Below, in pieces: positions 8,281 through 15,580 of a stretch of DNA of 25,493 nucleotides. Both the position numbers and the translations under genes were made by a program. This DNA is from a virus. Under the pieces are notes generated by a model, which had not been told where the DNA came from, did not search any database, and saw only the letters and a list, made by a program, of their open reading frames with translations. Position 1 is the stretch's first letter. The number at the start of each line of letters is the position of its first letter. Location of the stretch: the IMG/VR virus record IMGVR_UViG_3300025154_000359, positions 1 through 25,493 of that record; one strand, written 5' to 3'.

Positions 8281-8783
8281 GAATACCCTTCTGCTGTTAA
8301 TTTTTCGTATAATGTGCACTGTTCTTCTTCACTTTTGCAGTCAATTTCTATTTTCATACTTTGTTTATAATCTAAATCTTTTGATGATATATTTTCTTCA
8401 ATATTTTCCAATCCCGTACTATCAATTATCCTTTGCGTTTCCATGTCAATGTCTTTAAGTTCAGCCGCCAGCAGCTCATCATCCCATTCAGAATACTCCG
8501 CCGTCTTATTACTTGCTATTCTATACGTGCGCTTTTGTATGTTAGTCATACCTGTATGTTGTACAACCGGAACATCTTTATAGCCAAGTTCTTTATAAGC
8601 TTTATAGCGTGTATGCCCAGCAAGTATTATATTTTCCTCGTCTACTTCTATCGGGTCAAGTGCGCCATTCATTCTGATTGACTTTGCTACCACTTCAACA
8701 GCTTTTATGCTTATCTTGCGCGGGTTCCTTTCATACATTACCAGCTTTTCAATAGGATATTTTTCAAAAAATTGTGAAGCCAT
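8259..8783 (-). CDS. ParB-like nuclease-fold protein
   Basis: This is a 174-residue protein with an N-terminal ParB/Srx domain. PIEKLVMYERNPRKI opens the fold, and the key box AGHTRYKAYKELG (about residues 55-67) is the family's G-H-x-R-x-x-A motif that binds nucleotide in ParB relatives. KTAEYSEWDDELLAAELKDI follows, as in phage ParB-like proteins. The C-terminal 50 residues are acidic and without a recognisable domain. It overlaps the ABC-GNAT gene by 22 bases, so the two are probably made together. Its role is not established. Possible roles are a DNA-binding switch for the partner ATPase, or transcription or modification control. Confidence 0.8.
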   Translation of the reverse strand: MASQFFEKYPIEKLVMYERNPRKISIKAVEVVAKSIRMNGALDPIEVDEENIILAGHTRYKAYKELGYKDVPVVQHTGMTNIQKRTYRIASNKTAEYSEWDDELLAAELKDIDMETQRIIDSTGLENIEENISSKDLDYKQSMKIEIDCKSEEEQCTLYEKLTAEGYSCRVLTL

Positions 8784-8796
8784 TATTTGTCCAATA

Positions 8797-9072
8797 TTAT
8801 ATTACCTTGCCAGTCTCTCTTAAAAGCTGATCAACCATTTGAGTTAATCGTCTATTTTCGCCATAAAGTATTTTGTTTTTTTCTGCATACGTTTGTTTGT
8901 CTTCACAATATTTTTTATATGCTGCAATGTATTCTTCTCCCAGCATTTCTTTTAATTTATTTATTTCACGTTCCTGAAAATAATACTTGTTACATACTTC
9001 ATAGTATTTTTTTTTCAACTTTGTTTGTTTTTCAAGTGCTTTTTCTGCTAAATATGTTATTTTTTTATACAT
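8797..9072 (-). CDS. Small coiled-coil protein
   Basis: This 91-residue, lysine/glutamate-rich protein begins MYKKITYLAEKALEKQ and is predicted to be helical nearly throughout, with heptad-like spacing of L, I and Y. No catalytic motif is seen. Its ATG starts one base after the stop of a 41-residue membrane-protein gene (TAGCATG) and has no ribosome site of its own, so it is probably translated by reinitiation. A promoter-like pair upstream (TTGAAA, 17 bases, TATAAT at 9078-9106) would give an almost leaderless message; I regard that as secondary. Function unknown. Confidence 0.6.
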   Translation of the reverse strand: MYKKITYLAEKALEKQTKLKKKYYEVCNKYYFQEREINKLKEMLGEEYIAAYKKYCEDKQTYAEKNKILYGENRRLTQMVDQLLRETGKVI

Positions 9073-9073
9073 G

Positions 9074-9199
9074 CTATATTATATTATATTTCCGCCAAGT
9101 TTTCAAGTTTTTTGTAATTAATTTTATCTTACCGCATAAATATTTTATGCCAATCGTAATAAATACAGTAAGTACAAATGCCAATATTATGTATATCAT
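9074..9199 (-). CDS. Small single-span membrane protein (41 residues)
   Basis: The frame MIYIILAFVLTVFITIGI followed by a basic tail (KYLCGKIKLITKNLKTWRKY) gives one clear hydrophobic span at residues 2-19 with a positively charged cytoplasmic end. A GGAGG ribosome site is 7 bases before the ATG. The ATG overlaps the stop of the CMP-sugar synthetase-like gene (ATGA). The next gene, a coiled-coil protein, starts 2 bases past the stop. Size, charge and coupling argue for a real gene. Spanin-like, holin-like or signalling roles cannot be told apart from the sequence. Confidence 0.6.
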   Translation of the reverse strand: MIYIILAFVLTVFITIGIKYLCGKIKLITKNLKTWRKYNII

Positions 9200-9702
9200 G
9201 CCAATACCTCCGCAACCTCAAAATCTAATTGAGTATCAATGTCCACAGCATAAGCGCATTCAATATATTGCCAATTCCCATAAATCTGGTTAGTAAACCA
9301 AACATAAACTTGCCCGTCCGGTCCCACACAACCAGAGGCCGCGTTCATTTGTATTTGATAGGCATATTTTATAACTTTTTTAATAGTTTCTATGGTTCTT
9401 CCAGGGCTTGTTACCTGTAAAATTACAACCATTTCACAATACGGACGATAACTTATCATTTCTTTTATTACTGCCTCCGTTGTAATATCATCGCCCCTTA
9501 AATGTTTAGGGCGCTCATAAAAGTTAACATCTATGTCTATATCATAATCTGTATTTACAATTATTTGTTCTTTCCGAAATATTTGTTTTGCTTGATTGAT
9601 TGTTCTAAACAATAAAGGATTGCCCTTAAAAATTTTGATATTTTTATCTGGAAATCTTTTACTGCTTTTTCTACATGGGATAACGCATAATAATTTACTC
9701 AT
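9196..9702 (-). CDS. CMP-nonulosonate synthetase-like cytidylyltransferase (short)
   Basis: This is a 168-residue protein. Residues 8-22 read IPCRKSSKRFPDKNI, the nucleotide-binding P-loop of NeuA/KdsB-type enzymes (I-P-A-R-x-x-S-K-x-x-x-x-K-N). LQVTSPGRT (about 97-105) matches the L-Q-P-T-S-P-x-R motif, and DIDTQLDFEVAEVL at the end matches the I-D-x-x-x-D-x-x-x-A-E motif that holds the metal. Family members activate sialic, legionaminic or pseudaminic acid with CTP. It is shorter than the usual 220-235 residues, lacking part of the middle and dimer region. It is coupled by ATGA to the DUF115-like gene. Activity is plausible but unproven. Confidence 0.7.
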   Translation of the reverse strand: MSKLLCVIPCRKSSKRFPDKNIKIFKGNPLLFRTINQAKQIFRKEQIIVNTDYDIDIDVNFYERPKHLRGDDITTEAVIKEMISYRPYCEMVVILQVTSPGRTIETIKKVIKYAYQIQMNAASGCVGPDGQVYVWFTNQIYGNWQYIECAYAVDIDTQLDFEVAEVLA

Positions 9703-10382
9703 ATAACATCCTTTAAATCCATAGTCGGTATAATATCTTTTAATCTGCCTGTTTTGCTACAGTTTATAAAATTGATATCCATGTTTTGCCTTATAATATT
9801 TTTCCACCCTCCATAACTCATTTCAAGGGATGGATCGGAATCATTTTTTTTGTTTTCTTTATCGTGTTTATAGCAATCCATATTACCATTTACCAGTAAG
9901 TCATTTTCATTTTTAACGCAATACTTTTTATCACCATTCCAGCGCAAGTCTACGCCAAGCAGATATATTATTTTAGCTCCCAAGCAATAAGCAAAATTAG
10001 CAGCTACATGTACACAATCCATGCCGCATATTAACTTGCCGTCTGTATCGCTCACAGAAAAATCATACGTCCGATTATCGTATCTACGCCTTACGCAATA
10101 CATATTATCTTTTTCGTCATTATACATAGCATCATTCGCTAATATGATATTTTTAGCAATATGTTTTTTCTGAAAAAAGTTACCCTTTGTAACAAGCTGA
10201 TCTGTTATTAAATAATAATCGAGTTTATCGCCATCATTAAAAATACTTATAGCACTATTGCAGGCTATTACCGTATAAGACTTTAAAAGTTCCGGCAAAT
10301 TTTCATGTTCTCCGAGACTATACCCGGCCCCCAGTACAAATATCTTTTCAGTACCCTGCTGGAAATCAGATGTTTTTTTCAT
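9699..10382 (-). CDS. DUF115/Maf-like Rossmann protein, possible sugar transferase
   Basis: This is a 227-residue protein. The N-terminus has IFVLGAGYSLGE, the I-x-G-x-G-P/Y-S-L loop of DUF115/MptE/Maf and related GT42 sialyltransferase-like folds. CNSAISIF and YYLITDQ follow, and later AKIIYLLGVDLRWNG has the L-x-G-V-D signature. Known relatives (flagellin Maf proteins, Cst-type sialyltransferases) use CMP-activated nine-carbon sugars, and the next gene is a CMP-sugar synthetase-like protein. I therefore infer a transferase for such a sugar. I choose the ATG at 10382, with GGGAGG 9 bases upstream, over a TTG two codons earlier. Confidence 0.6.
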   Translation of the reverse strand: MKKTSDFQQGTEKIFVLGAGYSLGEHENLPELLKSYTVIACNSAISIFNDGDKLDYYLITDQLVTKGNFFQKKHIAKNIILANDAMYNDEKDNMYCVRRRYDNRTYDFSVSDTDGKLICGMDCVHVAANFAYCLGAKIIYLLGVDLRWNGDKKYCVKNENDLLVNGNMDCYKHDKENKKNDSDPSLEMSYGGWKNIIRQNMDINFINCSKTGRLKDIIPTMDLKDVI

Positions 10383-11181
10383 AGTCAAATACCTCCCGGT
10401 ATTCTTTTTCTATTGCGCAAAGCTTTTCGTGTAATTCCTGATTGCAATTTTTGAACCAATAAGGCACTATTTTATTATTATTATTTATTGCATTAAAACT
10501 ATATGGTTCACCCATAAATTTAATAAATCCATTACATTCCGGGGAGCATTTCGTATCGCATTCTATAGACAATATTTTATCTGTAGAATATTTATTCTGT
10601 TTATTAACTGGCATGCCCAATATTCTATGCTCTGTAATACTATGCATAACAAGAGGATAAATATAATATTGTAAAAAATATTGATCACTTCCTTTATGTG
10701 ATAAATCAAATTCGATTTCATTATAGATCACTATTGTAAACGACTCTTTTTTAAATCCTATCATGCCGCCCATTAAAGGAACCGTGTGCGCTAAATTGTC
10801 ATTCATGCTATGAGCTATTGTATCGTTAATTATCCAGTGTTCAACCGCCATTCTTTCGCGGTGAGTCGGCAGGCTGTCAATATCCCGGCAAATGAAACGG
10901 TCAGCAAAACTAACTGGATCAAGTCTCCATAACATCGCCTTGCCGATATTTTCATAATCTTTAACATTTAACAAAATAATATTATTATCTGCAAGATAAT
11001 CAAAGTATTTTTTATAAGCAAGATAACTTTCGCGATCGGCTGTTAAATATATTTTCCAGCCATTATAAACACTATCAAAAACGCGTATATCAAAAGATAA
11101 ATATTTCAAAAAAGTATTAAAACTAAAACATTGACTGTGTTTTTTATTATAGCCAAAAATAGAAAGCGATACTACATTCAT
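10366..11181 (-). CDS. Glycosyltransferase-like protein (GT-A, RDIDS motif)
   Basis: This is a 271-residue protein. It begins VVSLSIFGYN, has an early beta-alpha region, and then carries MLWRLDPVS and FICRDIDSLPTHRERMAVEHW (about residues 83-116). D-I-D-S is a plausible metal/nucleotide-sugar D-x-D motif. PLMGGMIGFKK and DLSHKGSDQYFL follow, like acceptor-side motifs of capsule-type GTs, in which G-x-D-Q-x-F/x-L is common. There is no signal peptide or membrane span. It overlaps both neighbours and is part of the six-gene sugar operon. The donor and acceptor cannot be read from the sequence. Confidence 0.6.
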   Translation of the reverse strand: MNVVSLSIFGYNKKHSQCFSFNTFLKYLSFDIRVFDSVYNGWKIYLTADRESYLAYKKYFDYLADNNIILLNVKDYENIGKAMLWRLDPVSFADRFICRDIDSLPTHRERMAVEHWIINDTIAHSMNDNLAHTVPLMGGMIGFKKESFTIVIYNEIEFDLSHKGSDQYFLQYYIYPLVMHSITEHRILGMPVNKQNKYSTDKILSIECDTKCSPECNGFIKFMGEPYSFNAINNNNKIVPYWFKNCNQELHEKLCAIEKEYREVFDYEKNI

Positions 11182-11738
11182 TTTTTACTCAAATAATTAT
11201 AGTAATACAAAATATCATCAATATGGTGTTCTGTATTCAATGCTTTATTTTTAACCATACACATTGCAAAATCTGTGTCCTCACTGAAACTTTTATGCGG
11301 AAAAGGATATTGAATAGCAATACTGCGCCGAATACAGTTAATATGATTCGGTGGCCTGTAATAAGCTTCATTGTCTTCGCTATAACAATTATATCTTATA
11401 GAATGAATAAACTTTTTTTTCCTTGTATGATTTATTGTTATTATGCCGGTTAGATCACAGCAATCAACATCTTTTAAACATCCTTTGTAAATATTTTTTA
11501 TGTAATTATCCGACACGTTATCATCGTCATCAATAAAACAAATATATTTTCCACTTGCTTTTTCAATAAGTGCATTTCGCTTTTCTCCGATAGATAATTC
11601 TCCATTATCTAAATATTTTATTATTTGTACCTGATCTGATAATTCATTTTCTACTATTTGATTTTTTAATTTTAAAAATAGCCTATCAAACATTTCAATT
11701 CGTTTTTCAAGTGTTGGTATTAATACTGACAGTATCAT
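11178..11738 (-). CDS. GT2-family glycosyltransferase
   Basis: This 186-residue protein has a GT2 catalytic core. It opens SVLIPTLEKR, then has LSIGEKRNALIEKASG followed by FIDDDD (residues 68-73), the metal-binding D-x-D, and later a SEDTDFAM block with the acidic pair expected near the catalytic base. It is short for GT2 but includes all core motifs. The phage-type G-x-K-R-N-x-L sequence before D-x-D is shared with other small viral GT2 enzymes. It is coupled by ATGA to both neighbouring genes. Substrate unknown. Confidence 0.75.
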   Translation of the reverse strand: MILSVLIPTLEKRIEMFDRLFLKLKNQIVENELSDQVQIIKYLDNGELSIGEKRNALIEKASGKYICFIDDDDNVSDNYIKNIYKGCLKDVDCCDLTGIITINHTRKKKFIHSIRYNCYSEDNEAYYRPPNHINCIRRSIAIQYPFPHKSFSEDTDFAMCMVKNKALNTEHHIDDILYYYNYLSKK

Positions 11739-12385
11739 TTAAACCCTGCCAGTTTTCTTTTTTCATACGTTGTTTTATCTTCCTGATAAAAGCTTTCTGT
11801 TATGCGGTATCGCTCATCATACGGCTTACCGGTATTCGCCGGGTGTTCATGCTTTATTATTACATTATCAATATATGTTTGTTTCCCGAGTTTATTTGCT
11901 ACTTCCATAAATTCGTTATCTGCGTAAAGGCTTTTATATGCCGGATGATAAATGTAGCCGAAACGCTCATAATATTTCCTACCCATGCAAACAAGCGTAT
12001 TAAGCCTATTTCCAGCATAGCCGTCATTATACCAAAGTACGCCGTCAAGGTCTGGATAGTATTTCTGCATATCCTCCCGGATGATATTATCCCAGCCATT
12101 TACCTGCGGTATCATATCATCGGAAATAAGTAATAAAATATCCCATTCAATATTTTTAGGCATATTATTTATTGCTTCTATTTTTGACTTATTATCTGAA
12201 ATCATTAATTTATAGTTCTTTGCTGTTTCCAAGATAGATATTGTATTCATTGTTTCATCGTCAATATCAACAACAAAATTAAATATTATTTTTTCACTAT
12301 TTCTTGCCTTATATACATAATCTATAAATGTATTTAAAAATCGTTTACGCCTGCCGCGTGTCGGATATTGACAAAGTATTTTCAT
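11735..12385 (-). CDS. Phage GT-A-type glycosyltransferase-like protein
   Basis: This is a 216-residue protein with the N-terminal motif QYPTRGRRKRFLNTF, then VVDIDDETM (about 38-46), NKSKIEAINN (about 65-74), and LLISDDMIPQVNGWD (about 85-99). S-D-D stands in for D-x-D. YADNEFMEVA near the C-terminus supplies an acidic D-N-E-F motif, and a histidine pair follows in IIKHEHPAN. This P-T-R-G-R/S-D-D/D-N-E-F layout occurs in many phage glycosyltransferase-like proteins. No membrane segment. It overlaps both neighbours through ATGA junctions. Confidence 0.65.
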   Translation of the reverse strand: MKILCQYPTRGRRKRFLNTFIDYVYKARNSEKIIFNFVVDIDDETMNTISILETAKNYKLMISDNKSKIEAINNMPKNIEWDILLLISDDMIPQVNGWDNIIREDMQKYYPDLDGVLWYNDGYAGNRLNTLVCMGRKYYERFGYIYHPAYKSLYADNEFMEVANKLGKQTYIDNVIIKHEHPANTGKPYDERYRITESFYQEDKTTYEKRKLAGFK

Positions 12386-13038
12386 CGTTGAGTACCATTT
12401 AGTATATAAGCTGATTTTCTAATTCCTATATGACAAAATATATCGTCAAGCATAGCAAGATAAAAGCCAGCCGCAGCATATTTTTTTGCATATTCAAGCT
12501 CAAATAATTTTACTTTCTCATCAAACTTCCCGCATGCTTTTCTTATTTTTTTTATAGCCTGAATTGTAGGATTAAGCGTATAACCAGGGTAAGTATGTAT
12601 ATCTCTGCTATTATATTTTAAGCCATTATAATTATGCACCTTTATGCCATTAATCATTTTTGTATTACCCCAAAGTCGATATAAAACAGAAAGTATATTT
12701 TCATTCTGTTTTATTATATCAATACCGGACTGCAAATAAAATGGCTTTTGTGCTTCCCAATCATCTTCCAACATCATTATATAATCCGTATCAACTGCAT
12801 CAAAAAGTTTATTGAGTGCTGCCGGATGCCCTGGAGTTATCTTGCGCAATACATAGGCTTTTATAAAATAACTCGATAAATGATTAATCATCTCCGTAAA
12901 TTGCGTAGGATCCGAATTATCATCTATCATAATTACTTTTTCTATTAAACGACTATCTTGACACTTTGCAAAAAAAGCGTCTACCGTGCGTTTAAAAAGC
13001 TCCGGCCTTCGACAGGTAGTCATGGTTAGGGTTATCAT
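12382..13038 (-). CDS. GT2-like glycosyltransferase
   Basis: This 218-residue protein starts with ITLTMTTCRRPELFKRTVDAF, a typical GT2 opening. VIMIDDNSDP (about 36-44) and YIMMLEDDWE (about 86-95) provide the two acidic nucleotide-sugar and metal sites. TPGHPAALNKLFD between them matches the usual A-L-N-x-x-x helix. I start at 13038, where the ATG overlaps the stop of the VRR-NUC gene (ATGA), rather than 18 codons earlier, where the frame runs inside that gene. It is the first gene of the six-gene sugar operon in transcription order. Substrate unknown. Confidence 0.7.
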   Translation of the reverse strand: MITLTMTTCRRPELFKRTVDAFFAKCQDSRLIEKVIMIDDNSDPTQFTEMINHLSSYFIKAYVLRKITPGHPAALNKLFDAVDTDYIMMLEDDWEAQKPFYLQSGIDIIKQNENILSVLYRLWGNTKMINGIKVHNYNGLKYNSRDIHTYPGYTLNPTIQAIKKIRKACGKFDEKVKLFELEYAKKYAAAGFYLAMLDDIFCHIGIRKSAYILNGTQR

Positions 13039-13334
13039 TTTACAATACCATTCTCTCCCAAAAATAATAAAAAGTCCTTTGTAGAAAAACATACCGCCGT
13101 TTTTACTCCGCGCTTTCCGAGGTTTTCGATAGTTTTTTTTTGTATATCGCTAAGCCTGCCGCCGTCTGCTTTAAGTTCAACTGCGTATGCTTTGCCATTA
13201 AAAAAGAAAAGCAAGTCCGGGAATCCTTTAAAGGTAGTAGAATAAACTGCCGCTTTTGCTGGTAAATGGTAATACTCAATACTGAGTTTTTTTAAAATAT
13301 CTTGACAGGCGGCTTGAATTGTATTTTCTTTCAT
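13035..13334 (-). CDS. VRR-NUC domain nuclease
   Basis: This 99-residue protein is a minimal VRR-NUC fold. KGFPDLLFFFNGKAYAVELK spans residues 36-55, giving the G-x-P-D (40) and E-L-K (53-55) catalytic residues of the PD-(D/E)XK superfamily, followed by G-G-R-L-S-D-x-Q with the family's conserved glutamine (65). Stand-alone phage proteins of this type are structure-selective nucleases, probably acting in replication or Holliday-junction processing. It starts just after a TAATAA stop pair. Its end overlaps the first glycosyltransferase gene. Confidence 0.85.
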   Translation of the reverse strand: MKENTIQAACQDILKKLSIEYYHLPAKAAVYSTTFKGFPDLLFFFNGKAYAVELKADGGRLSDIQKKTIENLGKRGVKTAVCFSTKDFLLFLGENGIVK

Positions 13335-13337
13335 TTA

Positions 13338-13511
13338 TTATCTTTTACCTTTTATATAATACTCAAATTCACAATTATCAGTTATTACTATTTTTTTTTC
13401 ATATTCACAAATTAATTCAGGCTCCATACGAATACCGCCCTCAATAAAAATATAAATGTGTTTATTTTCTGGATATTTTTTTAATAAAGATATAAGTTTT
13501 TTTATTGTCAT
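13338..13511 (-). CDS. Small hypothetical protein (57 residues)
   Basis: The frame MTIKKLISLLKKYPENKHIY continues through IFIEGGIRMEPELICEYE and ends YYIKGKR before TAATAA. It starts by ATGA overlap with the upstream gene and ends 3 bases before the VRR-NUC ATG. It looks like a helix followed by beta strands; no motif is recognised. Codon sense and exact packing between its neighbours support a real gene. Confidence 0.55.
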   Translation of the reverse strand: MTIKKLISLLKKYPENKHIYIFIEGGIRMEPELICEYEKKIVITDNCEFEYYIKGKR

Positions 13512-13687
13512 TTCATACCAAATATATTTTTAAGGTTTTCAACTGTTTCATCTGCTTCGGGCTGTTCAGCTATGTGATCAATTCTTATTTTTTCACGTAG
13601 TATTTTTTCTGCGTGTACCGCGCTGTTAGCTTCAAGCTCGGTTAACATCTTTCTACTGTATAATGTAAAATGTATTTTGTATTTCAT
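13508..13687 (-). CDS. Small hypothetical protein (59 residues)
   Basis: The protein begins MKYKIHFTLYSRKMLTELEA and continues through AVHAEKILREKIRID to ENLKNIFGMK. A beta strand followed by an A-x-x-A-E-x-I-L-R-E-K helix is the pattern of small phage strand-helix proteins with the K-Y-x-V/I-x-F-T-x-Y opening. The ATG at 13687 overlaps the stop of the Lar-like gene (ATGA), so I use it rather than the start five codons upstream. Function unknown. Confidence 0.55.
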   Translation of the reverse strand: MKYKIHFTLYSRKMLTELEANSAVHAEKILREKIRIDHIAEQPEADETVENLKNIFGMK

Positions 13688-13872
13688 ACGCGCGTATTCC
13701 ATCTTTTTATTAATAATTCAATATTATCTTTTGCTCCTAAAAGTTCGGCACAGGGTATTCCACAATTAAGACACATAACAGCCCAGTTTTGTTTATCGCT
13801 ATTGAGACTTGATAATTTAACTTTTTTACCGCAAAAAGGACATGGCAATAATTTGTATTTCAAGCGCACCAT
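13684..13872 (-). CDS. Lar-like zinc-ribbon protein, possible restriction alleviation
   Basis: This is a 62-residue protein. LLPCPFCGKKVKL supplies the first C-x-x-C, and AVMCLNCGIPC supplies the second, in the order of the Lar/restriction-alleviation zinc ribbon. The C-terminal KDNIELLIKRWNTRV matches the family's A-x-x-x-W-N-x-R ending. The founding member, Lar of Rac prophage, modulates type I restriction and modification; many relatives are untested. It is coupled to small genes on both sides. Confidence 0.65.
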   Translation of the reverse strand: MVRLKYKLLPCPFCGKKVKLSSLNSDKQNWAVMCLNCGIPCAELLGAKDNIELLIKRWNTRV

Positions 13873-14057
13873 CTCGAAAAAGTCATTTCTTCTACTTTTA
13901 AAACCTCTTTTGCCATACCTCCAATAGTATTATCACACGTTGTTATATAAGAAATAAAATCACAGTATAGCTTATCCTGTAGAATATGAGCTTGTTCATC
14001 ATCGTCTTGTATTTTTTCTATTTCATGTACTCTTTTTTGTATTTCATCGATTGTCAT
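13860..14057 (-). CDS. Small acidic helical protein (65 residues)
   Basis: The protein begins MTIDEIQKRVHEIEKIQDDD and ends EEMTFSRWCA. The first half is an acidic helix with E-x-x-Q-D-D-D-E-x-A-H, and the second half contains ISYITTCDNTI. It resembles small phage proteins of unknown role with an early I-x-x-I-x-D-D-x-E-x-A-H-x-x-x-D-x-L-Y motif. The ATG at 14057 overlaps the upstream stop and follows a GGGAGG site; the longer frame would need a TTG. Function unknown. Confidence 0.6.
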   Translation of the reverse strand: MTIDEIQKRVHEIEKIQDDDEQAHILQDKLYCDFISYITTCDNTIGGMAKEVLKVEEMTFSRWCA

Positions 14058-14353
14058 ATTGCCTCCCAATAAAGCATAGTATTTTTCTTTTTATACACTA
14101 TATCAAGTTTAATATCTGCTTCATCAGCAACATTGACAAATTTTTCTCTTGCCGATAACATCGGACCCGCGTATCTCGGTCTTTTATCTTTACTTTCAAA
14201 CTGTGCTGTCCATACAGGCTTAACCGGCATATACATATAACAAGCTATTTTTGATGATTCAATATCTCCACACTCACAACGCGGCCGCGGAGGATGTTTT
14301 TTATCTTTAGCGGAAAGAAATGCCGCACGGCGTTCACAGCGAAAACAAAGCAT
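14054..14353 (-). CDS. Hypothetical phage zinc-binding protein
   Basis: This 99-residue protein has C-x-x-C at the N-terminus (LCFRCERRA), C-x-C in PRCECGD, and a further cysteine in IACYMYMPVKP. This gives a likely metal site formed by the first 40 residues. The middle KDKRPRYAGPMLSARE block, with R-P-R-Y/F-A-G, is shared with phage proteins I have seen in this context but cannot name. An AAAGGAT-type ribosome site precedes the ATG, which overlaps the stop of the preceding gene as TAATG. Confidence 0.55.
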   Translation of the reverse strand: MLCFRCERRAAFLSAKDKKHPPRPRCECGDIESSKIACYMYMPVKPVWTAQFESKDKRPRYAGPMLSAREKFVNVADEADIKLDIVYKKKNTMLYWEAI

Positions 14354-14496
14354 TATATATCATCCTTTAAAACAGGATATTTTTCTTTAGGATAATCAAA
14401 TTTATAATTTTTGTCATATTTAGGAAATATTTTATTTTTATTATTTTTATTTTTTATTTTTTCTTTTAATCGCGCTATAGTTTTTTTTATTTTCAT
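14353..14496 (-). CDS. Small lysine-rich protein (47 residues)
   Basis: The frame starts MKIKKTIARLKEKIKNKNNK and ends PVLKDDI. The first half is very basic; the second is Y/D/K-rich. An AAAGGAT site precedes the ATG, which overlaps the metallophosphoesterase stop. The TAA overlaps the next ATG. No motif is recognised. It may be a small nucleic-acid-binding protein; this is only inferred from charge. Confidence 0.5.
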   Translation of the reverse strand: MKIKKTIARLKEKIKNKNNKNKIFPKYDKNYKFDYPKEKYPVLKDDI

Positions 14497-15329
14497 ATCA
14501 TAATCCTTTCAACGCTTGAAATAACGCTGCCTTTAAGTTTTACTGAAATATATCCTAATTCTACCGGGTCATAGCCTGCCCTTTCTGCGTATCCGGAAAC
14601 GCCAATTTCAAAAGTCTTTAGAAAACTGCCAGTACATAAATAATACCGCCTGTCCGGTTCGATGTACTCCTCCGCTCCATTACCAGCTTTCAAATATTTC
14701 TGTTTTATTTCTTTTCCGTTATCAGATAAAATAAGACGTTCTGCAGGCGGTACAACTAGCGTGTGATGATAATGCCCGCAAGCCATGACAAGGCAGTCTC
14801 CGGCTTTATGTACAAGCTTTCTTTTTAAGTTAGCCTTGATATTTGCCTGCTGCTGTAAAAAATCTTTAGCGTTACTTTGTAGTAATCCACGATACCCATG
14901 TGTTAAAAACATTTTAAGCATTAAACTTTTTTTATTATATAAATGCAGTTTTGCTGTGCTTGCTCCGAATGGTATATTTAATCGCCTGCAAATTTCTTCT
15001 GCTAAATTGCCGAAGCGCTCAAGCTTCCATTCGTGATTGCCTTCGAGCCCGACAAGTATTTTATCTGCAATAGGCTGATAAATTTTTACAGTTTCAGCAA
15101 CCTGCCGTAAAGGTATAGGGTCTTTATGTGTTTCATATTGAAATCTTTTATCATCACTAATTATTGATTCAATCCAATCTCCCATGTGTATAACGTATGC
15201 ACCGGTATTTTTTACATATTTAATAAGCTTGTCAAGACCATTATAATAGACCATAATATTGCCTATGTGCGTATCTCCGTGCAATAATATTTCTGCGTTT
15301 TCTGGTATTTGTTTTTGTATTATGTTCAT
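14493..15329 (-). CDS. Calcineurin-like metallophosphoesterase
   Basis: This 278-residue protein carries the full set of metallophosphoesterase motifs in order: GDTH (18-21), GDW (50-52), GNHE (97-100), THG (143-145) and GHYHH (185-189). These supply the two-metal site. Phage relatives act on nucleic acid ends, nucleotides or unknown phosphoesters; this one has no fused domain to indicate which. The ATG at 15329 overlaps the upstream stop (ATGA), so I use it instead of the frame nine codons longer. It is intact and of normal length. Confidence 0.85.
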   Translation of the reverse strand: MNIIQKQIPENAEILLHGDTHIGNIMVYYNGLDKLIKYVKNTGAYVIHMGDWIESIISDDKRFQYETHKDPIPLRQVAETVKIYQPIADKILVGLEGNHEWKLERFGNLAEEICRRLNIPFGASTAKLHLYNKKSLMLKMFLTHGYRGLLQSNAKDFLQQQANIKANLKRKLVHKAGDCLVMACGHYHHTLVVPPAERLILSDNGKEIKQKYLKAGNGAEEYIEPDRRYYLCTGSFLKTFEIGVSGYAERAGYDPVELGYISVKLKGSVISSVERIMI

Positions 15330-15580
15330 TGTCTTAATTTCCTTGCCGGTATGCATTCATTGCGATTACAATATTTAAAACCTGCTTCGACTTTTTTACC
15401 GCATAAAATACAGTTTCCAGCTTCCTGCCTTTTTTGCCTTAATTTTCTATGATATATTCTAAGTTTTTCTAAACAACTTTCGCAGCGCAAATATTTTGCA
15501 GCCTTCCCGCAAGTTACGCATCTGTGTTGTTCTCTCATGCGCTGTTCCCAGGAACGTTTTTTGTTTAGTTGTTTTAGCAT
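15326..15580 (-). CDS. Zinc-ribbon protein, hypothetical
   Basis: This 84-residue, strongly basic protein has two metal-site clusters. CVTCGKAAKYLRCESC (21-36) has C-x-x-C twice, and CILCGKKVEAGFKYCNRNEC (57-76) has C-x-x-C plus two further cysteines. A K/R-rich helix (RIYHRKLRQKRQ) joins them. The composition suggests nucleic-acid binding, but no named family is recognised. It overlaps the HNH-like gene upstream and the phosphoesterase downstream. Confidence 0.6.
   Translation of the reverse strand: MLKQLNKKRSWEQRMREQHRCVTCGKAAKYLRCESCLEKLRIYHRKLRQKRQEAGNCILCGKKVEAGFKYCNRNECIPARKLRQ

Noticed and set aside
9078-9106. Promoter for the coiled-coil gene (TTGAAA, 17 bases, TATAAT)
   Set aside because: It lies within the 41-residue gene and would start almost at the ATG. 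Coupled translation explains the junction better, so I did not list it as a promoter.
8787-9293. Plus-strand 168-residue hydrophobic frame
   Set aside because: It is the shadow of the coiled-coil and membrane genes; the hydrophobicity comes from complementing lysine-rich codons.
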